Below, one piece after another: positions 7,623 to 16,672 of a DNA stretch of 64,000 nt. The stretch covers positions 124,001 to 188,000 of the forward strand of contig NZ_CANLSZ010000003.1 in NCBI RefSeq assembly GCF_947493765.1, written 5' to 3'. The stretch is from an uncultured Arthrobacter sp. GTDB taxonomy: Bacteria; Actinomycetota; Actinomycetes; Actinomycetales; Micrococcaceae. The number at the start of each line of letters is the position of its first letter. The stretch's first letter is position 1. The notes below the pieces were generated by a model. That model was not told where the DNA came from, made no database searches, and was given only the letters and a program-made list of their open reading frames with translations. The position numbers and the translations under genes are program-made.

Positions 7623-10232
7623 ATGGAGAACGAGAACCTGGGCCGGGACGAAGCCGCCGCACGCTCTGCACTGCTGGAGACCGAGAGCTACGCCGTCGAA
7701 CTCGACCTCTCGGGGGCCCGCGCGGCCGGGGAGACCACCTACCCGAGCACCACGACGATCGTCTTCGCGTGCCGTGAGCCGGGCAGCAGCACCTTCCTCG
7801 ACTTCATCGGCGAGGTCGTCGGGCTGGAGCTGAACGGTACGGTGCTCGACCCCGCCGCGGCGAGCGACGGCGCCCGGGTGGCGCTCCACGACCTGGCTGC
7901 GCGCAACACCGTGACCGTGACCGGGCGTGCACGCTACAGCTCCAGCGGCGAGGGCCTGCACCGTTTCGTGGACCCGGCCGACGGCGAGACGTATCTCTAC
8001 ACGCAGTACGAGCCCGCGGACGCGCGGCGCGTCTTCGCCGACTTCGAGCAACCCGATCTGAAGGCCACCTTCTCCTTCAGCGTCATCGCACCCGCGGACT
8101 GGACGGTCGCCTCCAACGGTGCCGAGGCGGACGTGATCGCGTCCGAGCACTTCCCCACACCGGTCTCGCGCTGGACGTTCACCCCGACCCGGCGCATCTC
8201 CACCTACATCACCACCGTGCTCGCCGGCCCCTACCACCGCGAGACCGATGTCTGGACGGGCAGGCCCGGCACGGCCGGCGAGGGCCTCGAGGTCCCGCTC
8301 GCCCTCTACTGCAGGCGGTCCCTCGCGCCCTCGCTGGACGCACCGGAGATCTTCGACACGACCAGGCGCGGACTCGATCTCTTCCACGATCTCTTCGACT
8401 ACCCCTACCCGTTCGGCAAGTACGAGCAGGCCTTCGTGCCGGAGTACAACCTCGGAGCCATGGAGAACCCCGGTCTCGTGACCTTCACGGAGGACTACGT
8501 CTTCCAGTCCGCGGCCACCGAGGCGCAGCGGGAGGCCCGGGCGAACACGATCATGCACGAGATGGCCCACATGTGGTTCGGCGATCTGGTGACCATGTCG
8601 TGGTGGGACGACCTGTGGCTCAAGGAGTCCTTCGCCGACTACATGGGTGCACTGGCCGTGGCGGAGGCGACGCGGTGGAGTTCCTCCTGGGTCAGCTTCG
8701 CGAACCGCCGGAAGGCGTGGGCCTATGTCCAGGACCAGCTCCCGACGACGCACCCGATCGTCGCGGACATCCCGGACCTGGAAGCCGCGAAGCAGAACTT
8801 CGACGGGATCACCTACGCCAAGGGCGCGTCCGTGCTGAAGCAGCTCGTGGCCTTCGTGGGCCGGGACGCCTTCTTCGCTGCCGCACGGACGTACTTCCGG
8901 AAGCACGAGTACGGGAACACCACGCTCGCCGATCTCCTCGACGTCCTCGCCGACGCCACGGGCCAGGACCTGGACGCCTGGTCGCGGTCCTGGCTGCTGA
9001 CCTCGGGAGTCCCTGCCCTGCACGCGGAGGTCACGGTCGAGGCGGGCCGCTACACCGACGTCACCATCGTGCAGGACGCGCCGGATCCCGTCACCGGTCG
9101 CCAGGAGCCCCGCCCGCACCGCATCCGGGTGGGCCTGTACGACGTCGACGACGACGGCCGGCTGGTCCGCACGTCCTCCGAGTCCGTGACGGTCGAGGGT
9201 GCACGCACACCGGTCCCCGCGCTCGCTGGCAGGCCCCAGCCGGAGCTGCTCCTGCTCAACGACGACGATCTCACCTACGCGGCGATCTCCTTCGACGAAC
9301 GCTCCCTCTCCACGCTCCTGACCTCCATCCACCGGCTGCGCGATCCGCTGGCGCGCGCCACGTGCCTCGGCGCCCTGTGGACCAGTACCAGGAATGCGCT
9401 GCTGCCGGTCCCCTCCTACCTCGGAGCGGTGCTGCTCGCCGCCCCGGCCGAGACGAACGTCGGTGTGCTCCAGGTCATGCTGGCGAACGCCCGTGCTGCG
9501 ATCGAGACTCTCGCGCCCGCGGACCTGCGTCCGGAGCTGCACGACCAGCTGGCGACGTGCCTCCGGGACGGCCTGCGCGAGGCGCAGGCCGGGTCCGATC
9601 TGCAACTCGTCTGGGCGCGTGCGCTCGCCCTCACCACCCGCAGCACGAGGAGCTCGGCGGACCTGGTCCGTGCGGTCCTGGACGGTGACGAACGGATCCC
9701 GGGACTGCGCGTCGACGCCGAACTGCGGTGGTTGTTCCTGCAGGCCCTCGCTGCCCAGGGACGGATCCTTCCGGGCGAACTGGAGACCGAACGCGAGGCG
9801 GACAGGACGGCGTCGGGCCGGGTCGGCTTCACGCTCGCCTCCTCGGCGATCCCCGACGCCACCATCAAGAGGGCCACCTGGGACGAGGCCGTGCACAACG
9901 ACCGGCTGTCCAACGACCTCCTCAGCGCGGCGATCGAGGGCTTCGTGCTCGGACCCCGCGAGCTCCTGGTGCAGTACGAGGAGCCGTACTTCGGGATGCT
10001 CCGCACCGTCTGGGCGACGCGCGGGATCGAGATGGCCAGCAGGATCGTCCGGGGCCTGTACCCGGGGCGGCAGGACCTCGTGTCGACCCCGGAGGACCAC
10101 GCCGTCGTCGTGCGTACGGACGCCTGGCTGACGGCCAATCCGGACGCGCCAGCGGCCCTGCGCCGCATCATCGTGGAGGAGCGCGACCACCTGCTGCGCT
10201 CCCTGCGGGGCCAGGCTCAGGGGACGCGGTAG
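7623..10232 (+). CDS. pepN: Aminopeptidase N, M1 zinc metallopeptidase
   Basis: Cytosolic broad-specificity aminopeptidase, 869 residues. GAMENPG begins at residue 278; the zinc site is HEMAH at 312-316 with the third ligand E335 (HExxH-x18-E). An ERAP1-like helical C-terminal domain follows, as in actinobacterial PepN. ATG 7623 is preferred over TTG 7611 because ENENLGRDEA is the typical N-terminus and TTGAAT lies exactly 6 nt upstream, suggesting a leaderless mRNA. The 3' end overlaps the convergent lipoate ligase gene by 16 nt. Confidence 0.93.
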   Translation: MENENLGRDEAAARSALLETESYAVELDLSGARAAGETTYPSTTTIVFACREPGSSTFLDFIGEVVGLELNGTVLDPAAASDGARVALHDLAARNTVTVTGRARYSSSGEGLHRFVDPADGETYLYTQYEPADARRVFADFEQPDLKATFSFSVIAPADWTVASNGAEADVIASEHFPTPVSRWTFTPTRRISTYITTVLAGPYHRETDVWTGRPGTAGEGLEVPLALYCRRSLAPSLDAPEIFDTTRRGLDLFHDLFDYPYPFGKYEQAFVPEYNLGAMENPGLVTFTEDYVFQSAATEAQREARANTIMHEMAHMWFGDLVTMSWWDDLWLKESFADYMGALAVAEATRWSSSWVSFANRRKAWAYVQDQLPTTHPIVADIPDLEAAKQNFDGITYAKGASVLKQLVAFVGRDAFFAAARTYFRKHEYGNTTLADLLDVLADATGQDLDAWSRSWLLTSGVPALHAEVTVEAGRYTDVTIVQDAPDPVTGRQEPRPHRIRVGLYDVDDDGRLVRTSSESVTVEGARTPVPALAGRPQPELLLLNDDDLTYAAISFDERSLSTLLTSIHRLRDPLARATCLGALWTSTRNALLPVPSYLGAVLLAAPAETNVGVLQVMLANARAAIETLAPADLRPELHDQLATCLRDGLREAQAGSDLQLVWARALALTTRSTRSSADLVRAVLDGDERIPGLRVDAELRWLFLQALAAQGRILPGELETEREADRTASGRVGFTLASSAIPDATIKRATWDEAVHNDRLSNDLLSAAIEGFVLGPRELLVQYEEPYFGMLRTVWATRGIEMASRIVRGLYPGRQDLVSTPEDHAVVVRTDAWLTANPDAPAALRRIIVEERDHLLRSLRGQAQGTR

Positions 10233-11293
10233 AGCCAGTCCTCCGTGCCGAACTTCTGCCCCACGAGCTCCTCGGCCCGCCGCAGGTCGTCGGCGGTCAG
10301 GGAGGCGTCCACGGCACCGTAGCGTCGCCGGAAGGTCTCCGTCATGACGTCGATGATCTCCTCGCGCGAGATCCCCGTCTGGCGGCGCAGCGGGTCCACG
10401 CGCTTCTTGGCGCTCCCGGTGCCCTTGTCGGAGAGCTTCTCCTTGCCGATCCGCAGCACCTCGAGCATCTTGTCGGCGTCGATGTCGTAGCTCATTGTCA
10501 CGTGGTGCAGCATGCCACCGCCGGCGAGGCGCTTCTGCGCGGCCCCTCCGATCTTCCCGATGCTCGTCGCGATGTCGTTGAGCGGCTGGTACCAGGCCTC
10601 GATGCCGAGTGTCCCCAGTGCCTCCATGACCCACGCGTCGAGGAACGGGTAGGAGTCGGCGAAGCTGAGGCCGTCCACGAGCGACTGCGGGATGTAGAGC
10701 GAGTAGGTGATCGCGTTGCCGTGCTCCATGAACATCGCCCCGCCGCCGCTGATGCGGCGCACCACCGTGACGCCGTGGCGTGCGGCGCCCTCGGGATCGA
10801 TCTCGTTGCGCACGGACTGGAAACTGCCGATCACCACCGACGGCGCTTCCCACTCCCAGAACCGCAGCGTCGGATTCCGCAGGCCGGCGCCGACGTCACG
10901 GGACAGGATCTCGTCCATGGCGACGTGCATGGCCGTGGGGAGCGGGGTGGGAGGGATGATCTCCCACCGGTGGTCGGAGAAGCCGGACGCCTTGCCCAGG
11001 GCACGGCGCACGGCCGTGGCGATGGCGACGGGCGAGAAACCGAACAGCACCACCGACGGGTCCAGGGCGGCCGTGATCGCGGCTGCGAGGTCGCCCGGTC
11101 CTGTCGCGGCGGGCAGTCCCTCGAGGGCCGCGTTGATGTCGAGCAGCGCCTCGTCGGGTTCGAGGAAGAAGTCGCCGTTCACGGACACGTCGACGAGGCG
11201 CCCGTCCGCCACCGAGAGGTCGACCGCGGTGAGTTTCCCGCCCGGGGTCTTGTACTCGCCGTGCAGTCGCTCGGAGTCCGCTGGATGGGCCAT
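10217..11293 (-). CDS. Lipoate-protein ligase family protein with N-terminal accessory domain
   Basis: BPL/LplA-fold enzyme likely to attach lipoate (or octanoate) to the E2 and H proteins of 2-oxoacid dehydrogenases and glycine cleavage. The catalytic domain (about residues 105-325) has RRISGGGA at 179-186 and the lysine K247 in GKIGGAAQKR, both hallmarks. Unusually, the first 100 residues (GEYKTPGGKL at 12-21, then the LVDVSVNGDFF strand) resemble the small accessory domain that is C-terminal in E. coli LplA or a separate LplB protein in archaea. ATG 11293 has GAGGAGAG about 8 nt upstream and gives 358 residues. It overlaps pepN tail to tail. Confidence 0.78.
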   Translation of the reverse strand: MAHPADSERLHGEYKTPGGKLTAVDLSVADGRLVDVSVNGDFFLEPDEALLDINAALEGLPAATGPGDLAAAITAALDPSVVLFGFSPVAIATAVRRALGKASGFSDHRWEIIPPTPLPTAMHVAMDEILSRDVGAGLRNPTLRFWEWEAPSVVIGSFQSVRNEIDPEGAARHGVTVVRRISGGGAMFMEHGNAITYSLYIPQSLVDGLSFADSYPFLDAWVMEALGTLGIEAWYQPLNDIATSIGKIGGAAQKRLAGGGMLHHVTMSYDIDADKMLEVLRIGKEKLSDKGTGSAKKRVDPLRRQTGISREEIIDVMTETFRRRYGAVDASLTADDLRRAEELVGQKFGTEDWLYRVP

Positions 11294-11343
11294 GGGTACT
11301 GCTCTCCTCGATACGGGGTGGACCTGGGCTGGAGTGCCCTGCT

Positions 11344-11408
11344 GGTTCATCGGTAGGTCACCGGTGGGTTGTTCATCGGTCGATCATCGGTGGGTCGATC
11401 ACCGGTTA
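11344..11408. repeat. Degenerate tandem repeats of an ATCGGT/ACCGGT module
   Basis: About 65 nt between the lipoate ligase and rpmE2 genes consist of repeated TCATCGGT / TCACCGGT blocks joined by GGGT or CGA spacers (for example TCATCGGTAGG, TCACCGGTGGG, TCATCGGTCGA, TCATCGGTGGG, TCACCGGTT). The blocks are imperfect and of uneven spacing. No protein-coding potential is evident. Confidence 0.6.
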
Positions 11409-11412
11409 AACG

Positions 11413-11445
11413 GGAGAAGCCACACCGGGCGGGCATGGCTTCTCC
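11413..11445 (-). terminator. Hairpin terminator downstream of rpmE2
   Basis: A perfect 10-bp inverted repeat (GGAGAAGCCA / TGGCTTCTCC) with a 13-nt loop. Read on the minus strand it is followed by CCGTTTAA, a short U-rich tail, which suits termination after rpmE2 (stop at 11484). A second small hairpin, GGGTGC-TCG-GCACCC, lies at 11455-11469. Confidence 0.6.
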
Positions 11446-11483
11446 TCGAGGACGGGGTGCTCGGCACCCGGCGCGATGCTGGG

Positions 11484-11741
11484 CTACTTCTTGCCGCCGA
11501 AGTTCTTGAAGCGTGCGTTGAAGCGCTCCACGCGACCGGCGGAGTCCATGATCCGCTGCTTGCCCGTGTAGAACGGGTGCGACTCCGAGGAGATCTCGAC
11601 CTCGATGAGCGGGTACGTGTTGCCGTCCTCCCACTCGATGGTCTTGGACGATCCGGCGGTCGACCTGGTCAGGAACGCCTTGTCGGAGGCCAGGTCGCGG
11701 AACACGATCGACTGGTACTTGGGGTGGGTGTCAGACTTCAC
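11484..11741 (-). CDS. rpmE2: 50S ribosomal protein L31 type B
   Basis: 85-residue ribosomal protein beginning [14 protein letters not shown] and containing [14 protein letters not shown] and RVERFNARF, typical of type B L31. It has no cysteine, so it is the zinc-independent form that commonly replaces the zinc-ribbon L31 under zinc limitation. GTG 11741 has GAAGGTAG about 7 nt upstream. It stands alone, not in a ribosomal operon. An inverted repeat TGCCTGG-N6-CCAGGCA (11760-11779) lies just upstream of the ribosome site; it does not resemble a standard Zur box. Confidence 0.95.
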   Translation of the reverse strand: MKSDTHPKYQSIVFRDLASDKAFLTRSTAGSSKTIEWEDGNTYPLIEVEISSESHPFYTGKQRIMDSAGRVERFNARFKNFGGKK

Positions 11742-11759
11742 GGGACTACCTTCTCTGGT

Positions 11760-11779
11760 TGCCTGGATTTTGCCAGGCA
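11760..11779. promoter_or_regulatory. Inverted repeat in the rpmE2 leader
   Basis: Arms TGCCTGG and CCAGGCA flank ATTTTG. It lies 19-38 nt upstream of the rpmE2 GTG and could be a protein operator or an mRNA hairpin. Function is unknown. Confidence 0.4.
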
Positions 11780-11856
11780 CGGGTGGTGGAAAGAGTGGCA
11801 ACGGGGCCAGCTGTCCATACTAGCGCAGCAGCGTGCCCGCCGCGAGAAGGGCCCGG

Positions 11857-12660
11857 TCAGGCGCGGCACTGCCAGAAGGCGACGGCGGCCGCCGCTGCCA
11901 CGTTCAGCGAGTCCACCCCGGCGTGCATGGGGATGGTGAGTGTGACGTCGGCGCGGTCGAGGGCGCCTGCGCTCAGACCGTCGCCCTCCGTTCCGAGCAG
12001 CAGGGCCAGGCGCTCGTGCGCGCGGGCGTCGAAGTCGTCCAGCGGCGTGGCACCGGCGCCCAGCCCGAGCGCGGCGACGGTGAACCCTGCAGCGCGGAGG
12101 CGGCCGAGATCCTCCGGCCAGCTGCCCAGCCTGAGCCAGGGCACCTGCAGGACGCTCCCCATGCTCACCCGGACCGCGCGGCGGTACAGCGGATCGGCGC
12201 TGCGCGGGCTGAGCAGCACGGCATCGACCCCGAGGGCGGCGGCGGACCGGAAGACCGCGCCGAGATTGGTGTGGTCGATCATGTCCTCGATCACGGCGAT
12301 GCGCCGGGCGGAGGCCAGCAGGTCGGGCAGATGCAGGGGCTCCGGCCGATGCATGGCGGCCAAGGCGCCGCGGTGGAGATGGAAGCCCGTGATCGCCTGC
12401 AGCGCGGTCTCGGAGGCGATGAAGGCCGGGATCGCGGGGAATCGTGCGAGCACGTCCTCGAGCCCCGGCAACCAGGCAAGGGTGAGCAGGAACGAGCGCG
12501 GGGCGTGCCCGGCGTCGATCGCCCGGCGCAGCACCTTCGGTCCCTCCGCGATGTAGAGCCCCTCGACGGGTTCCTTCAGCAGCCGGAGCTGGACGTCCGT
12601 GAGCCCCAGGTAATCGGAGATCCGCGGGTCGTCGGCAGCGGATATCTCGACGATCGGCAT
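11857..12660 (-). CDS. TrmH/SpoU-family RNA 2'-O-methyltransferase
   Basis: SAM-dependent ribose methyltransferase of the SPOUT class acting on rRNA or tRNA. Its 267 residues include an N-terminal L30e-like substrate-binding part and the SpoU motifs: motif 1 in NLGAVFRSAAALG, motif 2 in LGTEGDGL and motif 3 in IPMHAGVDSLNVAAAAA, which form the knotted SAM site. Start ATG 12660 gives the family N-terminus. It runs in the same direction as the ABC ATPase upstream, with about 80 nt between. The modified nucleotide cannot be predicted. Confidence 0.88.
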   Translation of the reverse strand: MPIVEISAADDPRISDYLGLTDVQLRLLKEPVEGLYIAEGPKVLRRAIDAGHAPRSFLLTLAWLPGLEDVLARFPAIPAFIASETALQAITGFHLHRGALAAMHRPEPLHLPDLLASARRIAVIEDMIDHTNLGAVFRSAAALGVDAVLLSPRSADPLYRRAVRVSMGSVLQVPWLRLGSWPEDLGRLRAAGFTVAALGLGAGATPLDDFDARAHERLALLLGTEGDGLSAGALDRADVTLTIPMHAGVDSLNVAAAAAVAFWQCRA

Positions 12661-12739
12661 CAGGAGTCCCCCGTACGGCCTGGACGACCCGCGCCACCCG
12701 TAGGACCCGGGCGACCCGGGTGCCCGGAGGTCCGTCCGG

Positions 12740-13525
12740 TCACGCCCGGGCGACGGCGCCGTAGCGGCCGTTCTCCTCGCTCACCCTGAGCTCGACGCCG
12801 AACGCCGCGCCGAGATTCTCCTCGGTCAGCACCTCCCCGATGACCCCGGACGAGACCACCGCCCCGTCGCGCAGCAGCATGGCGTGCGTGAAGCCGGGCG
12901 GGACCTCCTCGAGGTGGTGCGTGACGAGCACCATGGCGGGCGCGTCCTCGTCCCGGGCCAGCTCGCTCAACCGGCGCACGAGATCCTCCCGTCCGGCGAG
13001 ATCGAGGCCGGCAGCCGGTTCGTCCAGGAGCAGCAGCTCCGGGTCGGCCATGAGTGCCCGGGCGATCTGCACGCGCTTGCGCTCACCCTCGCTCAGCGAG
13101 CCGAAGGGCCGGTTCATGAAGCGTGACACCCCCCAGGTGTCGAGCAACCGGAACGCGCGGCGCTCGTCGAGGCGTTCGTACTCCTCGCGCCAGCGGCCCG
13201 TGACACCGTAGGAGGCCGTCACGACGACGTCCAGGACGGTCTCCTGCTCCGGCACCTGCGCGGCGAGGGCGGCCGAGGCGAACCCGATACGGGGGCGCAG
13301 CTCGAAGACGTCGACGGCGCCCATCACCTCGTCCAGGATCCCGACCACGCCGCTGGTGGGGTGGAGGCGCGCTCCGGCGAGCTGCAGCAGGGTGGTCTTG
13401 CCCGCTCCGTTGGGGCCCATGACGACCCACCGCTCCCCCTCGCCGACCTGCCAGTCGATGCCGTCGAGCAGCGTCTTGCCACCCCTGACCAGGCTCACTC
13501 CTGCCAGTTCCAGAACGTCACTCAT
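12740..13525 (-). CDS. Stand-alone ABC ATPase, ModF/YlmA-like
   Basis: Single ABC nucleotide-binding domain (261 residues) with Walker A GPNGAGKTT, signature LSEGERKR, Walker B LLLLDEPAAGLD and the switch histidine in LVTHHLEEVP. It belongs to the ModF-like group common in actinobacteria. No permease or binding protein lies nearby, so its partner or role (transport or a soluble function) is unknown. ATG 13525 is chosen; a GTG 12 nt upstream is possible. Minus-strand TAGTGT (13534-13539) lies 8 nt before the ATG, consistent with a near-leaderless mRNA. Confidence 0.82.
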   Translation of the reverse strand: MSDVLELAGVSLVRGGKTLLDGIDWQVGEGERWVVMGPNGAGKTTLLQLAGARLHPTSGVVGILDEVMGAVDVFELRPRIGFASAALAAQVPEQETVLDVVVTASYGVTGRWREEYERLDERRAFRLLDTWGVSRFMNRPFGSLSEGERKRVQIARALMADPELLLLDEPAAGLDLAGREDLVRRLSELARDEDAPAMVLVTHHLEEVPPGFTHAMLLRDGAVVSSGVIGEVLTEENLGAAFGVELRVSEENGRYGAVARA

Positions 13526-13602
13526 GGTCCTAGACACTAGGCTAAGGAGCAGCTCCGTGGCGACATCGGCGGACCGCCGGCCAGGGGTCGGGGCACGGAC
13601 GC

Positions 13603-13633
13603 GCGACGCCGGGACGATGCGACGCCGGGACGA
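13603..13633. repeat. 15-nt direct repeat upstream of serB
   Basis: GCGACGCCGGGACGA occurs twice, separated by one base (period 16), ending 17 nt before the serB start. It is one of several short tandem duplications in gaps of this window. Confidence 0.7.
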
Positions 13634-13650
13634 CGGAACAGGAACGGATC

Positions 13651-14532
13651 ATGACGCCGAACCCACGGGTGGTGGCCTATGCCGAACGGCTCGACGACGG
13701 TCACCGCACCTCCCTGCTCGCGGTCCTGCGCGAACTCGGACGGATCGTCGACGAGGCGTCCGCACGGACACCGACGTTCGGGGTCCTCACCCTGGAGCTC
13801 GTCCCGTCCGCTCCGGCGTCGAGGATTTGTGCCGCCGTGTCCGCCTGGACCGCGGCGAGCGGTGTCGGTGCCGCCGTCGTCCCGGCACCCGTGTACCGGC
13901 CCGGACCGAAGCTGCTCCTCCTCGACGTCGATTCGACCCTCATTAGGCAGGAGGTCGTCGAACTGCTCGCCGTCCACGCGGGCCGGGAGGCGGAGGTGGC
14001 CGCCGTGACCGACGCCGCCATGCGGGGCGAGCTCGACTTCGCGCAGTCGCTGCACCAGCGGGTCCTCGCCCTGCGGGGACTCCCGGTCTCGGTCATCGAC
14101 GACGTCGTCGACCGGATCGAGCTCAGTGTCGGTGCCGAACGGCTCGTCAGCGCCTACCACCGCGCGGGGCACCCCGTGGGCGTCGTGTCGGGCGGCTTCT
14201 CCCAGGTGCTGGAGCCGCTGGCGGCACGGCTCCGCCTCACCTTCGCGGTGGCGAACGAGCTGGAGATCGCGGACGGCCACCTGACCGGCCGCGTCGCGGG
14301 GGCCGTCGTCGACCGCCGCACGAAGGAGCGGGTGCTGCGCGAGGCCGCCGCACGCGCGGCCGTTCCCCTCACCGCGACGCTCGCGGTGGGCGACGGCGCC
14401 AACGACCTCGACATGTTGGCCGCCGCCGGCCTCGGCATCGCGTTCAACGCCAAACCCGCCGTGCGTGCCGCGGCGGGGGCGGCCCTCGATCTGCCGGACC
14501 TCGACGTGGTCCGGCACCTGTCGGACGTCTGA
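13651..14532 (+). CDS. serB: Phosphoserine phosphatase
   Basis: HAD-superfamily enzyme of serine synthesis (O-phosphoserine to serine). The nucleophile motif DVDST is at residues 92-96, the lysine region is RRTKERVL, and the acidic motif GDGANDLDM starts with D248. The GVVSGGFSQ motif II serine is present. About 85 residues precede the HAD core, resembling the degenerate N-terminal regulatory domain of long SerB proteins but without an obvious ACT signature. ATG 13651 follows GGAAC-rich sequence. It converges on the SDR gene with a 19-nt gap. Confidence 0.9.
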   Translation: MTPNPRVVAYAERLDDGHRTSLLAVLRELGRIVDEASARTPTFGVLTLELVPSAPASRICAAVSAWTAASGVGAAVVPAPVYRPGPKLLLLDVDSTLIRQEVVELLAVHAGREAEVAAVTDAAMRGELDFAQSLHQRVLALRGLPVSVIDDVVDRIELSVGAERLVSAYHRAGHPVGVVSGGFSQVLEPLAARLRLTFAVANELEIADGHLTGRVAGAVVDRRTKERVLREAAARAAVPLTATLAVGDGANDLDMLAAAGLGIAFNAKPAVRAAAGAALDLPDLDVVRHLSDV

Positions 14533-14551
14533 CCGCCCTGCCGGCCGAGGG

Positions 14552-15301
14552 TCAGCCCTTGGCCAGGAAGTCCTCGGCGCCACCCACGTACTCGGTGTGC
14601 CCGGTGGGTACGTCACTCGTGACCATCCGGACGATCTCGGTGGCGAACTCCGCCACGGAGTAGAGCCGCCCGGCCTCCTGCCGCCGCGCCTCGATGGCAC
14701 CCGGTGCGGCGCGGTCCAGCAGGGTGGCCGTGACCGTTCCCTCGATCATGTCCCCGGAGACCACCACGAGGGAGATGCCCTTCGCCTCCAGCTCCGGGAT
14801 CATGGCCCGCAGGGCGTCCTCACCGGCCCGCTTGCTGCGGGCCACCGGCTCGTAGGCCTCCATGGTCTCGACCTTCTCCACGAAGTGCGCCTGGTGGCTC
14901 GTGATGAACACCACGCGCGAGCCCGGGGGCATCACCTCCACGGCCGCGGTCAGCATGGCCACCTGGGCATCGCGATTGAGCCGCAGGGCGTAGTCCTCCC
15001 CCATCGTGGACTCCATGCCTCCGGAGGCGTTGAGCACCAGCAGGTCCAGCCCGCCGAACGAGGTCACGGCGGCGTCGACGAGCGCCGCAGGACCGTCGGG
15101 GGCGGTCAGGTCGGCCCCCACGGCGACTGCCCGCCCGCCCGCGGCTTCGATGCCGGCGACCACCTTGGTGGCGCGCGGCGCCTTCTGCCGGTAGTTGACG
15201 ACGACGGCGGCACCCTGCGCCGCGAGCTGCGTCGCGACGTCGGCGCCGATGCCGCGTGAGGATCCGGTGACGATTGCTGTGGTGCCCTCGAGGGTGGCCA
15301 T
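14552..15301 (-). CDS. SDR-family protein with displaced or missing catalytic tyrosine
   Basis: 249-residue Rossmann protein with TGSSRGIG at 12-19 and NASG at 91-94, typical of NAD(P)(H)-binding SDRs. The serine position is held by S135 (FITSHQ). Aligning the ARSK stretch with the normal YxASK places V153 where the catalytic tyrosine should be; the nearest tyrosine, Y150, is three residues earlier and seven before K157. It may be a non-classical or inactive SDR. It follows fabG in the same direction across a 66-nt gap containing a tandem repeat. Substrate unknown. Confidence 0.75.
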   Translation of the reverse strand: MATLEGTTAIVTGSSRGIGADVATQLAAQGAAVVVNYRQKAPRATKVVAGIEAAGGRAVAVGADLTAPDGPAALVDAAVTSFGGLDLLVLNASGGMESTMGEDYALRLNRDAQVAMLTAAVEVMPPGSRVVFITSHQAHFVEKVETMEAYEPVARSKRAGEDALRAMIPELEAKGISLVVVSGDMIEGTVTATLLDRAAPGAIEARRQEAGRLYSVAEFATEIVRMVTSDVPTGHTEYVGGAEDFLAKG

Positions 15302-15332
15302 GATGCTCCTTCTGGTCGGGGTGGACGCTGTG

Positions 15333-15362
15333 CCGGGGACGGCCGGGGACGGCCGGGGACGA
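15333..15362. repeat. Three tandem copies of a 10-nt unit
   Basis: CCGGGGACGG is repeated three times (last copy ends GA instead of GG) in the short gap between fabG and the following SDR gene, just after the fabG stop reading on the minus strand. Confidence 0.8.
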
Positions 15363-15367
15363 CGGGC

Positions 15368-16261
<894 letters not shown>

Positions 16262-16672
16262 ATGAGCAAGCAAACCAAGCACAACCCAGACATCCACAGC
16301 ATCTCCGATGCGCGTGAGTCCCACACCGACGAGATGCGAAGCCGCATGATCCGGTACTCGGTGTCCATGAGCATCCGCCTCATCTGTTTCGTGCTCGTCT
16401 TCGTCGTCCCCTACCCGTGGCTGCAGTGGGTCATGATCGCCGGGGCGGTGTTCCTGCCGTACTTCGCCGTGATCCTCGCGAACGGCGGGAGCGACACCAG
16501 CCGCATCCGCCACAGCGACGCCCTGATCGATCGTGCGCCGGTGCGGGAGATCGAGGCGAAGGTCAGCGACGCGGGAGCCGACGACGACACGGTGCTCAGT
16601 GGCGAGGTACTCGACGATCCCCCGGCTCCGCACGGCGCCCACACCCCGGGGAGGACGGCCGCCGATGCCTGA
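16262..16672 (+). CDS. DUF3099 membrane protein
   Basis: 136-residue small membrane protein with two closely spaced hydrophobic helices (MSIRLICFVLVFVV and WVMIAGAVFLPYFAVIL) linked by a short PYPW turn, and a polar acidic C-terminal tail. This is the layout of the actinobacterial DUF3099 family, whose role is unknown. ATG 16262 has TGGAG 4-5 nt upstream; a GTG directly before it is less likely. It overlaps the next gene by 8 nt and heads a three-gene unit ending in SURF1, so a link to cytochrome oxidase assembly is possible but not shown. Confidence 0.8.
   Translation: MSKQTKHNPDIHSISDARESHTDEMRSRMIRYSVSMSIRLICFVLVFVVPYPWLQWVMIAGAVFLPYFAVILANGGSDTSRIRHSDALIDRAPVREIEAKVSDAGADDDTVLSGEVLDDPPAPHGAHTPGRTAADA

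Noticed and set aside
11742-11800. Zur box for rpmE2
   Set aside because: The inverted repeat there lacks the A/T-rich TGAAAATNATTTTCA pattern of actinobacterial Zur sites.
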